16,396 nucleotides of DNA from an uncultured Collinsella sp. (GCA_902464495.1 CABQJK010000041.1:1-16396), one strand, 5' to 3'. Shown: positions 1 to 7,742, numbered from the stretch's first letter. Notes: generated by a model not told the origin, from the letters alone. Translations and numbers: made by a program.

Positions 1-56
1 GGGCGAAGCTCGTGGGTCACGCGATCGATATCAAGAAAAGCACCGGGCTTACCCAT
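1..56 (-). CDS. gltD: Glutamate synthase small subunit GltD, N-terminal fragment
   Basis: Only the first 18 codons lie in the window; the gene runs off the left edge. The peptide begins MGKPGAFLDIDRVTHELR, which matches the characteristic GltD start (MGKP-x-x-F-x-x-x-x-R). GltD is the FAD and NADPH-binding subunit, which passes electrons to GltB for reductive amination of 2-oxoglutarate. The ATG sits 5 bases downstream of the gltB stop codon, and a strong Shine-Dalgarno (AAGGAGG, about 66-72 on the minus strand) lies within the last gltB codons. This argues for a gltB-gltD operon with translational coupling. The identity rests on a short peptide plus the context, which together are convincing. 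Confidence 0.85.
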   Translation of the reverse strand, partial: MGKPGAFLDIDRVTHELR

Positions 57-61
57 GGCAC

Positions 62-3000
62 TTACGCCTCCTTCTTGGTCGAAGCAACAGGGCCGGCAGC
101 AGCGGCGGTCACAGCACCAGCGACGCCGCCCGCCACATCAAAGCGAGCAATATCGGCAGCGTCGGCGCGACCGGTCACGATGTCAAACGCCAGCTCCTCG
201 GCCTGCGCATGCGTCTTGCCCGCGGCCTCGGCGGCGGCGACAATCGCCAGCACGCGCTCGTACTCGGTCGGGATGACCTTCACAAAGTGCTTGCTCATCG
301 AGTCGAAGCTGTAGAGCAGCTTAATGCCGCGCGGGCTCTGCGTCGCATCCACGTGCTCCTGGATGAGCGCGCGGATCTGCGCCAGCTCGTCGGCCGTCGG
401 GGCCTTGAGCTCAACGCTCTCGTGGTTCACGCGGGCATCAAGCGTACCGTACTGATCATAGACATAGGCCACACCTCCCGTCATGCCGGCGGCGAAGTTC
501 TGCCCGACCTCGCCCAAGATAAGCGCCAGACCACCCGTCATGTACTCGCAGCCGTGGTTGCCACAGCCCTCGACCACCACGGTGGCACCGGAGTTGCGTA
601 CGCCAAAGCGCTGGCCGGCCAGACCGTTAATGAAGCCGCGGCCGCTCGTAGCGCCAAAGAACGCAACATTGCCCACGATGATGTTTTCGTCGAACTTGTA
701 GGTCGCATGCGGGTTGGGACGCACCGATACCTCGCCGCCCGAAAGGCCCTTGCCAAAGTAGTCGTTGGCGTCGCCGCACACGTTGAGCGTAATGCCGCGC
801 GGCAGGAAGGCGCCAAAGCTCTGACCGGCCGAACCATCGCAATCGATGGTGATGGAGCCAGCGGGCAGACCCTCGGGATGCGCCTTGGTCACCGCGTTGC
901 CCAAGATGGTGCCCACGCAGCGGTTGACGTTGGCGATATCGGCGCGGAAGCGAATCGGGCGCAGGTGCGCGCGAGCGTCGGCCGTGTAAGGCACAAACAG
1001 CGTGGAGTCGAGCGTCTTGTCGAGCTCGCTGTCCGCGGCCATCTGGGGCAGGAAGTGACGACCGTCGGCACCCGGGATATGGGCACCGAACTCGCAGGTC
1101 GCGCTCGCCAGCACGGGCGTCAGATCGAGCAGGTTAGCCTTGCGGTTGCCCGGGATCTCGATCTGGCGCAAGCACTCGGGATGGCCGACCATCTCGTCGA
1201 CGGTGCGGAAGCCCAAACGTGCCATGACCTCGCGCAGCTGCTCGGCAACAAAGAGCATAAAGTGCTCGACGTGCTCGGGCTTGCCGCGGAAGCCGTGGCG
1301 CAGGCGGCAGTTCTGCGTAGCGATGCCGGCCGGGCAGGTGTCCTGCTGGCAATCGCGCTGCATGAGGCAGCCCATGGAGATGAGCGGCATGGTCGCAAAG
1401 CCAAACTCCTCGGCACCCAGCAGGCAGGCAACGGCGACGTCAGTACCGTCCATGAGCTTGCCGTCGGCCTCGAGCACCACGCGCGAGCGCAGGCCGTTTT
1501 GCAGCAGGGTCTGCTGAGCCTCGGCAAGGCCGAGCTCCAGCGGCAGGCCGGCGTGCCAGATCGAATCGCGCGCCGCGGCGCCAGAGCCGCCGTTGTGGCC
1601 GCTGATCAAGATCTTGTCGGCCGCGCCCTTGGCGACACCGGTGGCGATGGTGCCGACGCCGGCCTCGCTGACCAGCTTGACCGACACGCGCGCGCCGGGG
1701 TTGGCGTTCTTAAGGTCGAAGATGAGCTCGGCCAGGTCCTCGATGGAGTAGATGTCGTGGTGCGGCGGAGGCGAGATCAGGCCGATGCCGGGCGTGGACT
1801 GACGGACCTCGGCGATCCAGGGGTAGACCTTCTTGCCGGGGAGGTGTCCGCCCTCGCCGGGCTTGGCGCCCTGGGCCATCTTGATCTGGATCTCGAAGGC
1901 ACTGCACAGGTAGCGGCTCGTCACGCCAAAGCGGGCACTTGCCACCTGCTTGATCGCGGAGTTCTTGGAGTCGCCGTTGGCCAGCGGGGTCTCGCGACGC
2001 GGATCCTCGCCGCCCTCGCCGGAGTTGGAGCGGCCGCGCAGGCGGTTCATGGCGATGGCCATGCACTCGTGCGCTTCCTTGCTGATGGAGCCGTACGACA
2101 TGGCGCCGGTGTTAAAGCGGCGGACGATGTTGAGCGCAGGCTCGACCTCGTCGAGCGGCACCGGAGTGCGACCGCTGTCGTCAAAGTCCAGCAGGTCGCG
2201 CAGTCGCACGGCGCGGCCGGTGCGGTGCAGGCGGGCGCTGTACTCCTTAAAGGTGTCGTAGCTGTCCTCGCGGCAGGCGGTCTGCAGCAGGTAGACGGTC
2301 TGCGGATCGATAAGGTGATCCTCGCCGCCGAGCGGGCGCCACTTGGTCAGGCCCAGCGTGGGCAGCTGCTCAGGTGCCGGGCTCTTAAGGATGGCGAGCG
2401 CGGCATCGTAGCGCTCGTTCTGCTCGCGCTCGACGTCCTCGACACCCATGCCGCCCACGCGGCTCACCGTACCGGCAAAGTACTCGTTGACGAACTCTGT
2501 GGTAAAGCCCACGGCCTCGAAGATCTGCGCGGAGTGGTAGCTCTGCACCGTGGAGATGCCCATCTTGGACATGATGGAGACGATGCCCGCCGTCGCGGCC
2601 TTGTTGTAGTTGTCGATGCCCTGCTCGGCCGACACGTCCAGGTCGCCGCGTGCCGCCAGATCGCGGATGCACGCGTGCGCGTTGTACGGATAGATGCCGC
2701 TCGCGGAGTAGCCCACCAGCGCCGCGAAGTCGTGCGGGGACACGGCGTCACCGCACTCCACCACGATGTCGGCAAAGGTGCGCACGCCGGCGCGGATCAG
2801 GTGGTTGTGCACGCAGCCCACGGCGAGCAGCGACGGCACGGACACCTCGCCCGCGGCGGCGCGGTCGCTCAACACCACGATGTTCACGCCGTCGCGGACC
2901 GCAGCCTCAACGTCCTCTGCAAGCTGCTTGAGCGCAGCCTGCAGCGCGCCCTCGCCGGCATCGCGGCAGTACACGGCACGGAAACGGCGGGTCTTAAAGC

Positions 3001-4762
3001 CCACGCGGTCGATGGCGCAGATACGCTCGAACTCCTCCTCGTTGAGCAACGGGCGCTCCAGGCGCACCAGCTGGCAGGCCGTGCGTGAGTCCTCGAGCAG
3101 GTTGCCGTGGTTGCCCAAGTAGAGCGTGGTCGAGGTGACCATATGCTCGCGAAGGGCGTCGATGGGCGGGTTCGTGACCTGAGCGAACAGCTGATAGAAA
3201 TAGTCGTAGAAGGAGCGCGTCTTCTTGGACAGGCAGGCCAGCGGCGCATCGATGCCCATCGAGGCGAGCGGAGCCTTGCCCTGCTGGGCCATGGGACGCA
3301 CGACCTCGTCAACATCATCCCAGTGATAGCCGAGCTTAGCCATGCGCACGGCGGCGGGCACCTCGGCGTCCTCGGCGGGCGTTGCCGCGGCAGGCCTATC
3401 GAGCGCGTCGACGGTCAGCGTCTCCTCGGCAATCCAATCACGGTAGGGCTTTTCCTTGGCGTAACGGGCGCGCAGCTCGTCGTTGTAGATCACGCGGCCA
3501 CGGGCAAAGTCGACCTCGAGCATCTGGCCCGGTCCCAGGCAGCCGCTCGTCAGGATGTTCTCGGGGCGCACCTCGATGGTGCCCACCTCGCTTGCCAGCA
3601 TAAAGCGGCCGTCGCGCGTCACATAGTAGCGGGCGGGACGCAGGCCGTTACGGTCGAGGGCGGCGCCCAACGTGCGACCGTCGGTAAAGGCGATGGCCGC
3701 CGGGCCATCCCACGGCTCCATGAGCATGGACTGGTAAGCGTCGTACGCGCGGCGCTCCTCGCTCAGGCTGTCATTGTGATCCCACGGCTCGGGCAGCAAC
3801 ATGGACGCGGCACGCGTAAGCGGGCGACCGTTCATAACCAGGAACTCAAGCACATTGTCCAGAATCGCGGAGTCGGAACCCTCGCGGTTGATGATGGGCA
3901 TCACGCGCTCAAGATCGTGCTGCAGCACGGGGCTGTACAGGTTGGGTTCGCGGGCGCGGATCCAGTTGACGTTGCCCTTGAGGGTGTTGATCTCGCCGTT
4001 GTGGATGATGAAGCGATTGGGGTGCGCGCGCTCCCAGCTGGGCGTGGTGTTGGTGGAGTAGCGCGAGTGGACGAGTGCTACGGCCGTCTTGACGGCGGCG
4101 TCGTTGAGATCGATGAAGAAGCGGCGCATCTGCGTGGCGACGAGCATGCCCTTGTACACGATAGTGCGCGAGCTCATGGAGCACACATAGAAGATCTTGT
4201 CGCGCAGGGCAAACTCGGCGTCGGCCTTCTTTTCGATGGTGCGGCGGCACACGTACAGGCGACGCTCAAAGGCATCGCCGGCGGGCGTGTCGTCCGGACG
4301 GCCCAGGAAGGCCTGCAGGATAGTAGGCATGCAGGCGCGGGCCGTCTCGCCCAGGTCGTGCGGGTCGACGGGCACCTCGCGCCAAAAGAGCAGCGGCACG
4401 CCGGCCTCGGCGCAGCCCTCCTCGAACACGCGGCGGGCATCCTCCACGCCTTTGTCGTCCTGCGGGAAGAACAGCATGGCAACGCCATAGTCGCCCTCTG
4501 CCGGCAGAATCTGGCCGCACTTTTGAGCCTCTTTACGGAAAAAGTGATGCGGAACCTGGAACAGGATGCCAGCGCCGTCGCCGGTGTTCTTCTCGAGTCC
4601 GGTGCCGCCGCGGTGCTCCAAGTTGACCAGAATGGACAGCGCGTCGTCCAGAATTTGGTGATGGCGCTCACCGTTGATATCGGCAAGCGCGCCGATGCCA
4701 CATGCATCGTGGTCGAATTCGGGGCGATAAAGGCCCTGCTGCTGAGCGGAATCTGCCTGCAT
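62..4762 (-). CDS. gltB: Glutamate synthase (NADPH) large subunit GltB
   Basis: This is the glutamate synthase alpha chain, 1566 residues, close to the usual ~1500. It converts glutamine plus 2-oxoglutarate to two glutamates in the cytoplasm. The class II glutamine amidotransferase domain starts at Cys21 (motif DACGIG); in this family the residues before the cysteine are removed to free it as the N-terminal nucleophile, so a 20-residue propeptide is expected. Next come the central domain, the FMN-binding synthase domain (about 800-1230, with GGEDPRRE and the SGHNGGSGA phosphate-binding segment), and a 3Fe-4S site with Cys1132, Cys1138 and Cys1143 (C-x5-C-x4-C). The C-terminal GXGXG beta-helix domain covers about 1290-1500. 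The ATG is preceded by a GGGGAGG ribosome-binding site. It is the upstream member of gltB-gltD. No clear promoter was found in the 130 bases before it. The protein appears intact. Confidence 0.97.
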   Translation of the reverse strand: MQADSAQQQGLYRPEFDHDACGIGALADINGERHHQILDDALSILVNLEHRGGTGLEKNTGDGAGILFQVPHHFFRKEAQKCGQILPAEGDYGVAMLFFPQDDKGVEDARRVFEEGCAEAGVPLLFWREVPVDPHDLGETARACMPTILQAFLGRPDDTPAGDAFERRLYVCRRTIEKKADAEFALRDKIFYVCSMSSRTIVYKGMLVATQMRRFFIDLNDAAVKTAVALVHSRYSTNTTPSWERAHPNRFIIHNGEINTLKGNVNWIRAREPNLYSPVLQHDLERVMPIINREGSDSAILDNVLEFLVMNGRPLTRAASMLLPEPWDHNDSLSEERRAYDAYQSMLMEPWDGPAAIAFTDGRTLGAALDRNGLRPARYYVTRDGRFMLASEVGTIEVRPENILTSGCLGPGQMLEVDFARGRVIYNDELRARYAKEKPYRDWIAEETLTVDALDRPAAATPAEDAEVPAAVRMAKLGYHWDDVDEVVRPMAQQGKAPLASMGIDAPLACLSKKTRSFYDYFYQLFAQVTNPPIDALREHMVTSTTLYLGNHGNLLEDSRTACQLVRLERPLLNEEEFERICAIDRVGFKTRRFRAVYCRDAGEGALQAALKQLAEDVEAAVRDGVNIVVLSDRAAAGEVSVPSLLAVGCVHNHLIRAGVRTFADIVVECGDAVSPHDFAALVGYSASGIYPYNAHACIRDLAARGDLDVSAEQGIDNYNKAATAGIVSIMSKMGISTVQSYHSAQIFEAVGFTTEFVNEYFAGTVSRVGGMGVEDVEREQNERYDAALAILKSPAPEQLPTLGLTKWRPLGGEDHLIDPQTVYLLQTACREDSYDTFKEYSARLHRTGRAVRLRDLLDFDDSGRTPVPLDEVEPALNIVRRFNTGAMSYGSISKEAHECMAIAMNRLRGRSNSGEGGEDPRRETPLANGDSKNSAIKQVASARFGVTSRYLCSAFEIQIKMAQGAKPGEGGHLPGKKVYPWIAEVRQSTPGIGLISPPPHHDIYSIEDLAELIFDLKNANPGARVSVKLVSEAGVGTIATGVAKGAADKILISGHNGGSGAAARDSIWHAGLPLELGLAEAQQTLLQNGLRSRVVLEADGKLMDGTDVAVACLLGAEEFGFATMPLISMGCLMQRDCQQDTCPAGIATQNCRLRHGFRGKPEHVEHFMLFVAEQLREVMARLGFRTVDEMVGHPECLRQIEIPGNRKANLLDLTPVLASATCEFGAHIPGADGRHFLPQMAADSELDKTLDSTLFVPYTADARAHLRPIRFRADIANVNRCVGTILGNAVTKAHPEGLPAGSITIDCDGSAGQSFGAFLPRGITLNVCGDANDYFGKGLSGGEVSVRPNPHATYKFDENIIVGNVAFFGATSGRGFINGLAGQRFGVRNSGATVVVEGCGNHGCEYMTGGLALILGEVGQNFAAGMTGGVAYVYDQYGTLDARVNHESVELKAPTADELAQIRALIQEHVDATQSPRGIKLLYSFDSMSKHFVKVIPTEYERVLAIVAAAEAAGKTHAQAEELAFDIVTGRADAADIARFDVAGGVAGAVTAAAAGPVASTKKEA

Positions 4763-4893
4763 CGCGATCCTCCCCTAGATATTTAGACAGTCAGTTGAAT
4801 AGGCATAGTAGGGGCATCGGGGCATCGTTGTGTTTCCCGCCCGTTTCGAAACAATCGCGTAACGCACGCCGGCCATCAACGTCTTGCTATCAA

Positions 4894-4954
4894 ACATGTA
4901 CGTCAGCCCCCAAACATGTCGAAATTTGACATCTTTGGGGGCTGATGTACACGT
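4894..4954. repeat. Large imperfect palindrome (27-bp arms, 7-nt loop)
   Basis: The left arm 4894-4920 pairs with the right arm 4928-4954, with three mismatches in 27 positions, around a GAAATTT loop. The core TCAGCCCCCAAA is matched exactly on the other side. There is no T-tract on either side, so it is not an ordinary terminator, and it lies upstream of both flanking genes rather than at a gene end. Within this window it is single copy and differs in sequence from the other palindromes. It may belong to a dispersed intergenic repeat family, but that cannot be judged from one window. Confidence 0.75.
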
Positions 4955-5112
4955 TTTAGTGCAGGGACAGCCGGCACATATGCATCCGACCCCTTTGAAT
5001 TATTCTGGAAACGAGGGCCACGCAGACTTTTGCATGATGCGACTCGACACCGCAGACCTCAAGGGCGGCAACAGGGCGCCCAAGTTCGGCTTGTAAGCTC
5101 ACCGCTTCAAAC

Positions 5113-5169
5113 ATCTCAATCTGTAACAGGAAGACCCAATTTTGGCGCCTAGATGTTACAGATTGAGAT
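5113..5169 (+). repeat. Tandem palindromic repeat, copy 1 (left array)
   Basis: The arms TCTCAATCTGTAACA (5114-5128) and TGTTACAGATTGAGA (5154-5168) are perfect inverted repeats of 15 bp, extended by one A-T pair on the outside. The 25-nt loop contains AGACCCAATTTT and ends in CTAGA. It is the first of five related elements in this window, all in the same orientation as judged by the asymmetric loop. The next copy starts exactly 80 bp further on, after a 25-nt linker (5169-5193). Confidence 0.9.
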
Positions 5170-5191
5170 TTTCTGCGGGACGGTTTTAGTT

Positions 5192-5250
5192 TGTCTCGAT
5201 CCGTAACACCTAGGCCCAATTTCCATCCCTAGTTGTTACAGATCAAGACA
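5192..5250 (+). repeat. Tandem palindromic repeat, copy 2 (left array)
   Basis: The arms at 5192-5208 and 5234-5250 pair over 17 positions with two mismatches. The loop carries GGCCCAATTT followed by CCCTAGT, corresponding to the loop of copy 1. The start is 80 bp after copy 1. At the position where copy 1 has an A-T pair, this copy has G5198-C5244, a compensatory change. Copy 2 is the most degenerate of the five. Confidence 0.87.
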
Positions 5251-5305
5251 GTTCGCAGCCCCCCTTCATCATCCTATTCAAATACAACAATTTTGTTAGT
5301 CTTGG

Positions 5306-5334
5306 TTAACTTTTAAGCTTAAAACGGGTATCCT
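5306..5334 (+). promoter_or_regulatory. Likely gpmA promoter with internal palindrome
   Basis: A possible -35 TTAACT (5306-5311) and -10 TATCCT (5329-5334) are separated by 17 bp, which would place the transcription start near 5341 and give a leader of about 46 nt. The spacer begins with a perfect 14-bp palindrome, TTTTAAGCTTAAAA (5311-5324), a plausible operator. The leader contains a 6-bp hairpin (5353-5358 with 5364-5369) ending 5 bases before the Shine-Dalgarno. The hexamers are imperfect, so the assignment is tentative. Confidence 0.5.
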
Positions 5335-5386
5335 TTGCGGCGTCAAGCAAACGGCACGCACACCGTGCCAGATCAAGGAGGCCCCT

Positions 5387-6160
5387 ATGGCGCACCGAGC
5401 AGACCGACAGACAATGCAACTTGTCCTTATCCGTCACGGAGAATCCGAGTGGAACAAACTCAACCTGTTCACCGGCTGGACCGACGTAGAACTCACCGAC
5501 ACGGGCCGCGAAGAAGCCGCAGCAGGCGGTCGAGCCCTCAAAGAAGCGGGCTTCGACTTCGACGTCTGCTACACCTCGCGTCTCAAGCGCGCAATTCACA
5601 CCCTCGACATCGTGCTCGGCCAAATGGATCGCGAGTGGTTGCCCGTCATCAAATCCTGGAAGCTCAACGAGCGCCACTACGGAGCGTTGCAGGGTCTCAA
5701 CAAGGCCGATGCCGCAGCGGAGCACGGCGACGAGCAGGTGCTCATCTGGCGCCGCTCCTTCGATGTCTGCCCGCCGGCACTCGAGCCGGACGACGCGCGC
5801 GATCCCCACACCCAGGAGCAATACCGTGATGTCGCGCCCGATCAGCTGCCCTATACCGAGTGCCTCAAGGACACGATCGCCCGCGCCTGGCCTTATTTCG
5901 AAGACGAGATTCGCCCCCAGATGCTCGCCGGCAAGCGCGTACTCATCGCCGCACACGGCAACTCCCTGCGCTCACTCGTCATGAAGCTCGAGCACCTCAC
6001 ACCCGAGGAGATCCTCAAGGTCAACATCCCCACCGGCGTGCCGCTCGTCTACACCTTCGACACCGATTTCAACGTCCTCGACAAGCGCTACATCGGCGAC
6101 CCGGCGACCATCGCCGCCAAGATCGACGCCGTGGCCAATCAGGGCAAAGCACACAAGTAG
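5387..6160 (+). CDS. gpmA: 2,3-bisphosphoglycerate-dependent phosphoglycerate mutase
   Basis: This glycolytic enzyme interconverts 3-phosphoglycerate and 2-phosphoglycerate through a phosphohistidine, with 2,3-BPG as primer. The histidine phosphatase motif LIRHGESEWN gives the phospho-acceptor His17; the second catalytic histidine is His190 in AAHGNSLR, and the expected acid is Glu95 in KLNERHYG. The stretch GWTDVELTDTG and the C-terminal NIPTGVPLVY are typical of the dPGM (GpmA) subfamily. The 257-residue length is slightly above the usual ~250 because of nine extra residues before MQLVLIRHGE. The upstream ATG is preferred because AAGGAGG (5375-5381) lies 5 bases before it, whereas the internal ATG at 5414 has no ribosome-binding site. 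The 75-bp gap to mntH shows no terminator, so co-transcription is possible. Confidence 0.96.
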   Translation: MAHRADRQTMQLVLIRHGESEWNKLNLFTGWTDVELTDTGREEAAAGGRALKEAGFDFDVCYTSRLKRAIHTLDIVLGQMDREWLPVIKSWKLNERHYGALQGLNKADAAAEHGDEQVLIWRRSFDVCPPALEPDDARDPHTQEQYRDVAPDQLPYTECLKDTIARAWPYFEDEIRPQMLAGKRVLIAAHGNSLRSLVMKLEHLTPEEILKVNIPTGVPLVYTFDTDFNVLDKRYIGDPATIAAKIDAVANQGKAHK

Positions 6161-6235
6161 CCCCAACCCAAAACCGACGCGTGGCGCCGCACGGCCCAGA
6201 TGCGACGTCACGCCGCCCATACACAGGAGCGCACC

Positions 6236-7492
6236 ATGCTCAACCATCTCAAACAACACTTTGGTTCCCGGCGCACCGGTGGTCACGGAGGCCTAGACAT
6301 TGCGCGGCATATCGGCCCCGGGCTGCTCGTGACCGTCGGCTTTATCGACCCGGGCAACTGGGCCTCCAATATGGCCGCGGGCTCGCAGTTTGGCTACGCG
6401 CTGCTGTGGATCGTCACGCTGTCCACGATTATGCTCATCGTGCTGCAGCACAACGCGGCGCACCTGGGTATCGCCACGGGCGCCTGCCTTGCCGAGGCCA
6501 CGACCCGCTTTCTCCCCCGCATCGTGGGACGCACGGTGCTCGCCAGCGCCTATCTCGCGACTGTCGCCACCGCCATGGCCGAAGTCCTAGGTGGCGCGAT
6601 TGCCCTTCAAATGCTCTTTGGGCTGCCCGTGCGCGCGGGCTGCGTCATCGTGGCGGCAGTATCGATGGCGATGCTCATGACGAACTCCTACAAGCATGCC
6701 GAACGCTGGATCATCGCCTTCGTAGGCGTGGTAGGACTCTCGTTTTTGGCCGAGCTTGCACTGGTCAAGGTCGACTGGCCGCAAGCCGCCGCAAGCTGGA
6801 TCACGCCCGGTATGCCCACTGGCTCTGCCGCGATTATCGTGAGTGTCCTGGGCGCGGTCGTTATGCCGCACAACCTCTTCCTGCACTCCGAGGTCATCCA
6901 ATCCATGCACTTCGAAGGCCAAGGCGAGCAAGTTATCGAAGAACGTCTGCGCTACGAGCTCTTCGACACGCTCTTTTCGATGGGCGTGGGCTGGGCAATC
7001 AACTCGGCCATGGTCATCCTGGCCGCAACGACCTTCTTTGCGCACGGCATGGTCGTAGACGACCTCGCCGTCGCAGCGGCCACGCTCTCCCCCATTCTGG
7101 GCCCGGCAAGCTCGACCATCTTTGCCGTGGCGCTGCTGTTTGCGGGCCTCTCGAGTAGTGTGACGGCGGGTATGGCGTCGGGCACCATCACTGCGGGCAT
7201 GTTCGACGAGGAATACGATATCCACGACCGACATTCCTCGATCGGGGTGGCGGCCTGTTTCGCCGGAGCAGTGGCGGCGTGCCTGGTCGTCCCAAATCCT
7301 TTTGAAGGTCTCATCTGGAGTCAGGCACTGCTGTCGCTTCAGCTACCGATTACGGTCTTTGTGCTCATACGGCTCACCAGTTCACCCCGCGTCATGGGCA
7401 AATACGCCAACTCGCGTCCACTCAACGCGCTGCTCGTAGGGATCGGTGCCATCGTGACGATTCTCGATGTCGTGTTGTTGACAGGGATGTAA
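6236..7492 (+). CDS. mntH: NRAMP-family divalent metal transporter (MntH-like)
   Basis: This is an integral membrane, proton-coupled importer of Mn2+ and possibly Fe2+, 418 residues, with about eleven hydrophobic segments. The TM1 metal site DPGNW (Asp38, Asn41) and the TM6 motif VMPHNLFLHS with Met210 are both intact; that methionine favours soft transition metals and argues against the Mg2+-type NRAMP branch. The chosen ATG has AGGAG (6225-6229) 6 bases upstream. An in-frame ATG at 6200 would add 12 residues but has no ribosome-binding site. It follows gpmA in the same direction. Downstream lie three palindromic repeats instead of a classical T-tract terminator; the first, with 21-bp perfect arms 29 bases after the stop, may serve as the 3' end. 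The substrate is inferred from the family. Confidence 0.92.
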   Translation: MLNHLKQHFGSRRTGGHGGLDIARHIGPGLLVTVGFIDPGNWASNMAAGSQFGYALLWIVTLSTIMLIVLQHNAAHLGIATGACLAEATTRFLPRIVGRTVLASAYLATVATAMAEVLGGAIALQMLFGLPVRAGCVIVAAVSMAMLMTNSYKHAERWIIAFVGVVGLSFLAELALVKVDWPQAAASWITPGMPTGSAAIIVSVLGAVVMPHNLFLHSEVIQSMHFEGQGEQVIEERLRYELFDTLFSMGVGWAINSAMVILAATTFFAHGMVVDDLAVAAATLSPILGPASSTIFAVALLFAGLSSSVTAGMASGTITAGMFDEEYDIHDRHSSIGVAACFAGAVAACLVVPNPFEGLIWSQALLSLQLPITVFVLIRLTSSPRVMGKYANSRPLNALLVGIGAIVTILDVVLLTGM

Positions 7493-7520
7493 TGGGACGG
7501 GGCACCTACCCAGGCAAACG

Positions 7521-7575
7521 TCTCGATCTGTAACATCTAGACCCGCTTTTGATGTCTAGATGTTACAGATCGAGA
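7521..7575 (+). repeat. Tandem palindromic repeat, copy 3 (right array)
   Basis: The arms 7521-7541 and 7555-7575 are a perfect 21-bp inverted repeat: a TCTCGATCTGTAACA outer stem plus an inner TCTAGA stem, with a 13-nt loop carrying CCCGCTTTT. The outer stem has a G-C pair where copies 1 and 5 have A-T. It is the most perfect member of the family. It is followed by a 25-nt linker (7576-7600) that matches the linker after copy 1 at nearly every position, including GGACGGTTTT. Confidence 0.92.
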
Positions 7576-7598
7576 TCTTCTGCCGGACGGTTTTGGTT

Positions 7599-7657
7599 TG
7601 TCTCGATATGTAACAAGTGGGCCCAATTTCCACTTCTAGATGTTACAGATCGAGACA
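7599..7657 (+). repeat. Tandem palindromic repeat, copy 4 (right array)
   Basis: The outer arms at 7599-7615 and 7641-7657 pair over 17 positions with one mismatch. The inside of the stem is extended by AGTGG (7616-7620) pairing with CCACT (7630-7634), unlike the inner stem of copy 3, leaving the conserved TCTAGA unpaired on the 3' side. The loop has GCCCAATTT as in copy 2. It starts 80 bp after copy 3. Confidence 0.9.
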
Positions 7658-7671
7658 TTTCTTCAGCTCCA

Positions 7672-7742
7672 ACCTTTTGTCTCAATCTGTAACAGGAAGA
7701 CCCGTTTTGAGCCGTTAGACGTTACAGATTGAGACAAAAGGT
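7672..7742 (+). repeat. Tandem palindromic repeat, copy 5 (right array)
   Basis: The arms 7672-7693 and 7721-7742 are a perfect 22-bp inverted repeat. The outer part (ACCTTTTG side) lies outside the family core TCTCAATCTGTAAC, so the stem grows outwards in this copy. The loop holds AGACCCGTTTTGA. The family core starts 79 bp after that of copy 4, keeping the array periodicity. It has the A-T version of the covarying pair, as in copy 1. Confidence 0.9.

Larger units (their letters stand above)
4763..5386. other. Divergent intergenic region between gltB and gpmA (624 bp)
   Basis: This long gap between two divergent genes holds no convincing coding sequence. It contains a 27-bp-arm hairpin (4894-4954), two tandem palindromic repeats (5113-5169 and 5192-5250), AT-rich symmetric sequences (5286-5297 and 5311-5324), the likely gpmA promoter (5306-5334) and a small leader hairpin (5353-5369). 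Short open frames across 4884-5219 are formed largely by the palindromes themselves and lack family resemblance or ribosome-binding sites. Near gltB there is a perfect 10-bp palindrome GTTTCGAAAC (4843-4852) of unknown role. Confidence 0.7.

Noticed and set aside
209..3088. A 959-codon open frame on the plus strand opposite gltB, and a second one at 3107-4786
   Set aside because: Both lie wholly antisense to an intact gltB, have low-complexity Ala/Arg/His/Val-rich composition and no family resemblance. Long antisense frames are expected in GC-rich codon use.
4884..5219. Small coding sequences of 70-87 codons between gltB and gpmA
   Set aside because: They run through the palindromic repeats, occur on both strands over the same bases, and have no credible ribosome-binding site.
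5306..5956. A 216-codon minus-strand open frame opposite gpmA
   Set aside because: It is antisense to a conserved gpmA and extends into its promoter; no recognisable protein family.
5387..7492. A functional link between phosphoglycerate mutase and manganese import
   Set aside because: Mn-dependence belongs to the cofactor-independent mutase (GpmI); the enzyme here is the 2,3-BPG-dependent type, so adjacency to mntH is probably incidental.
7521..7742. CRISPR array
   Set aside because: The ~80-bp periodicity is suggestive, but the repeated part is a long hairpin, the linkers are similar to each other rather than unique, there are only three units, and no cas gene is present.
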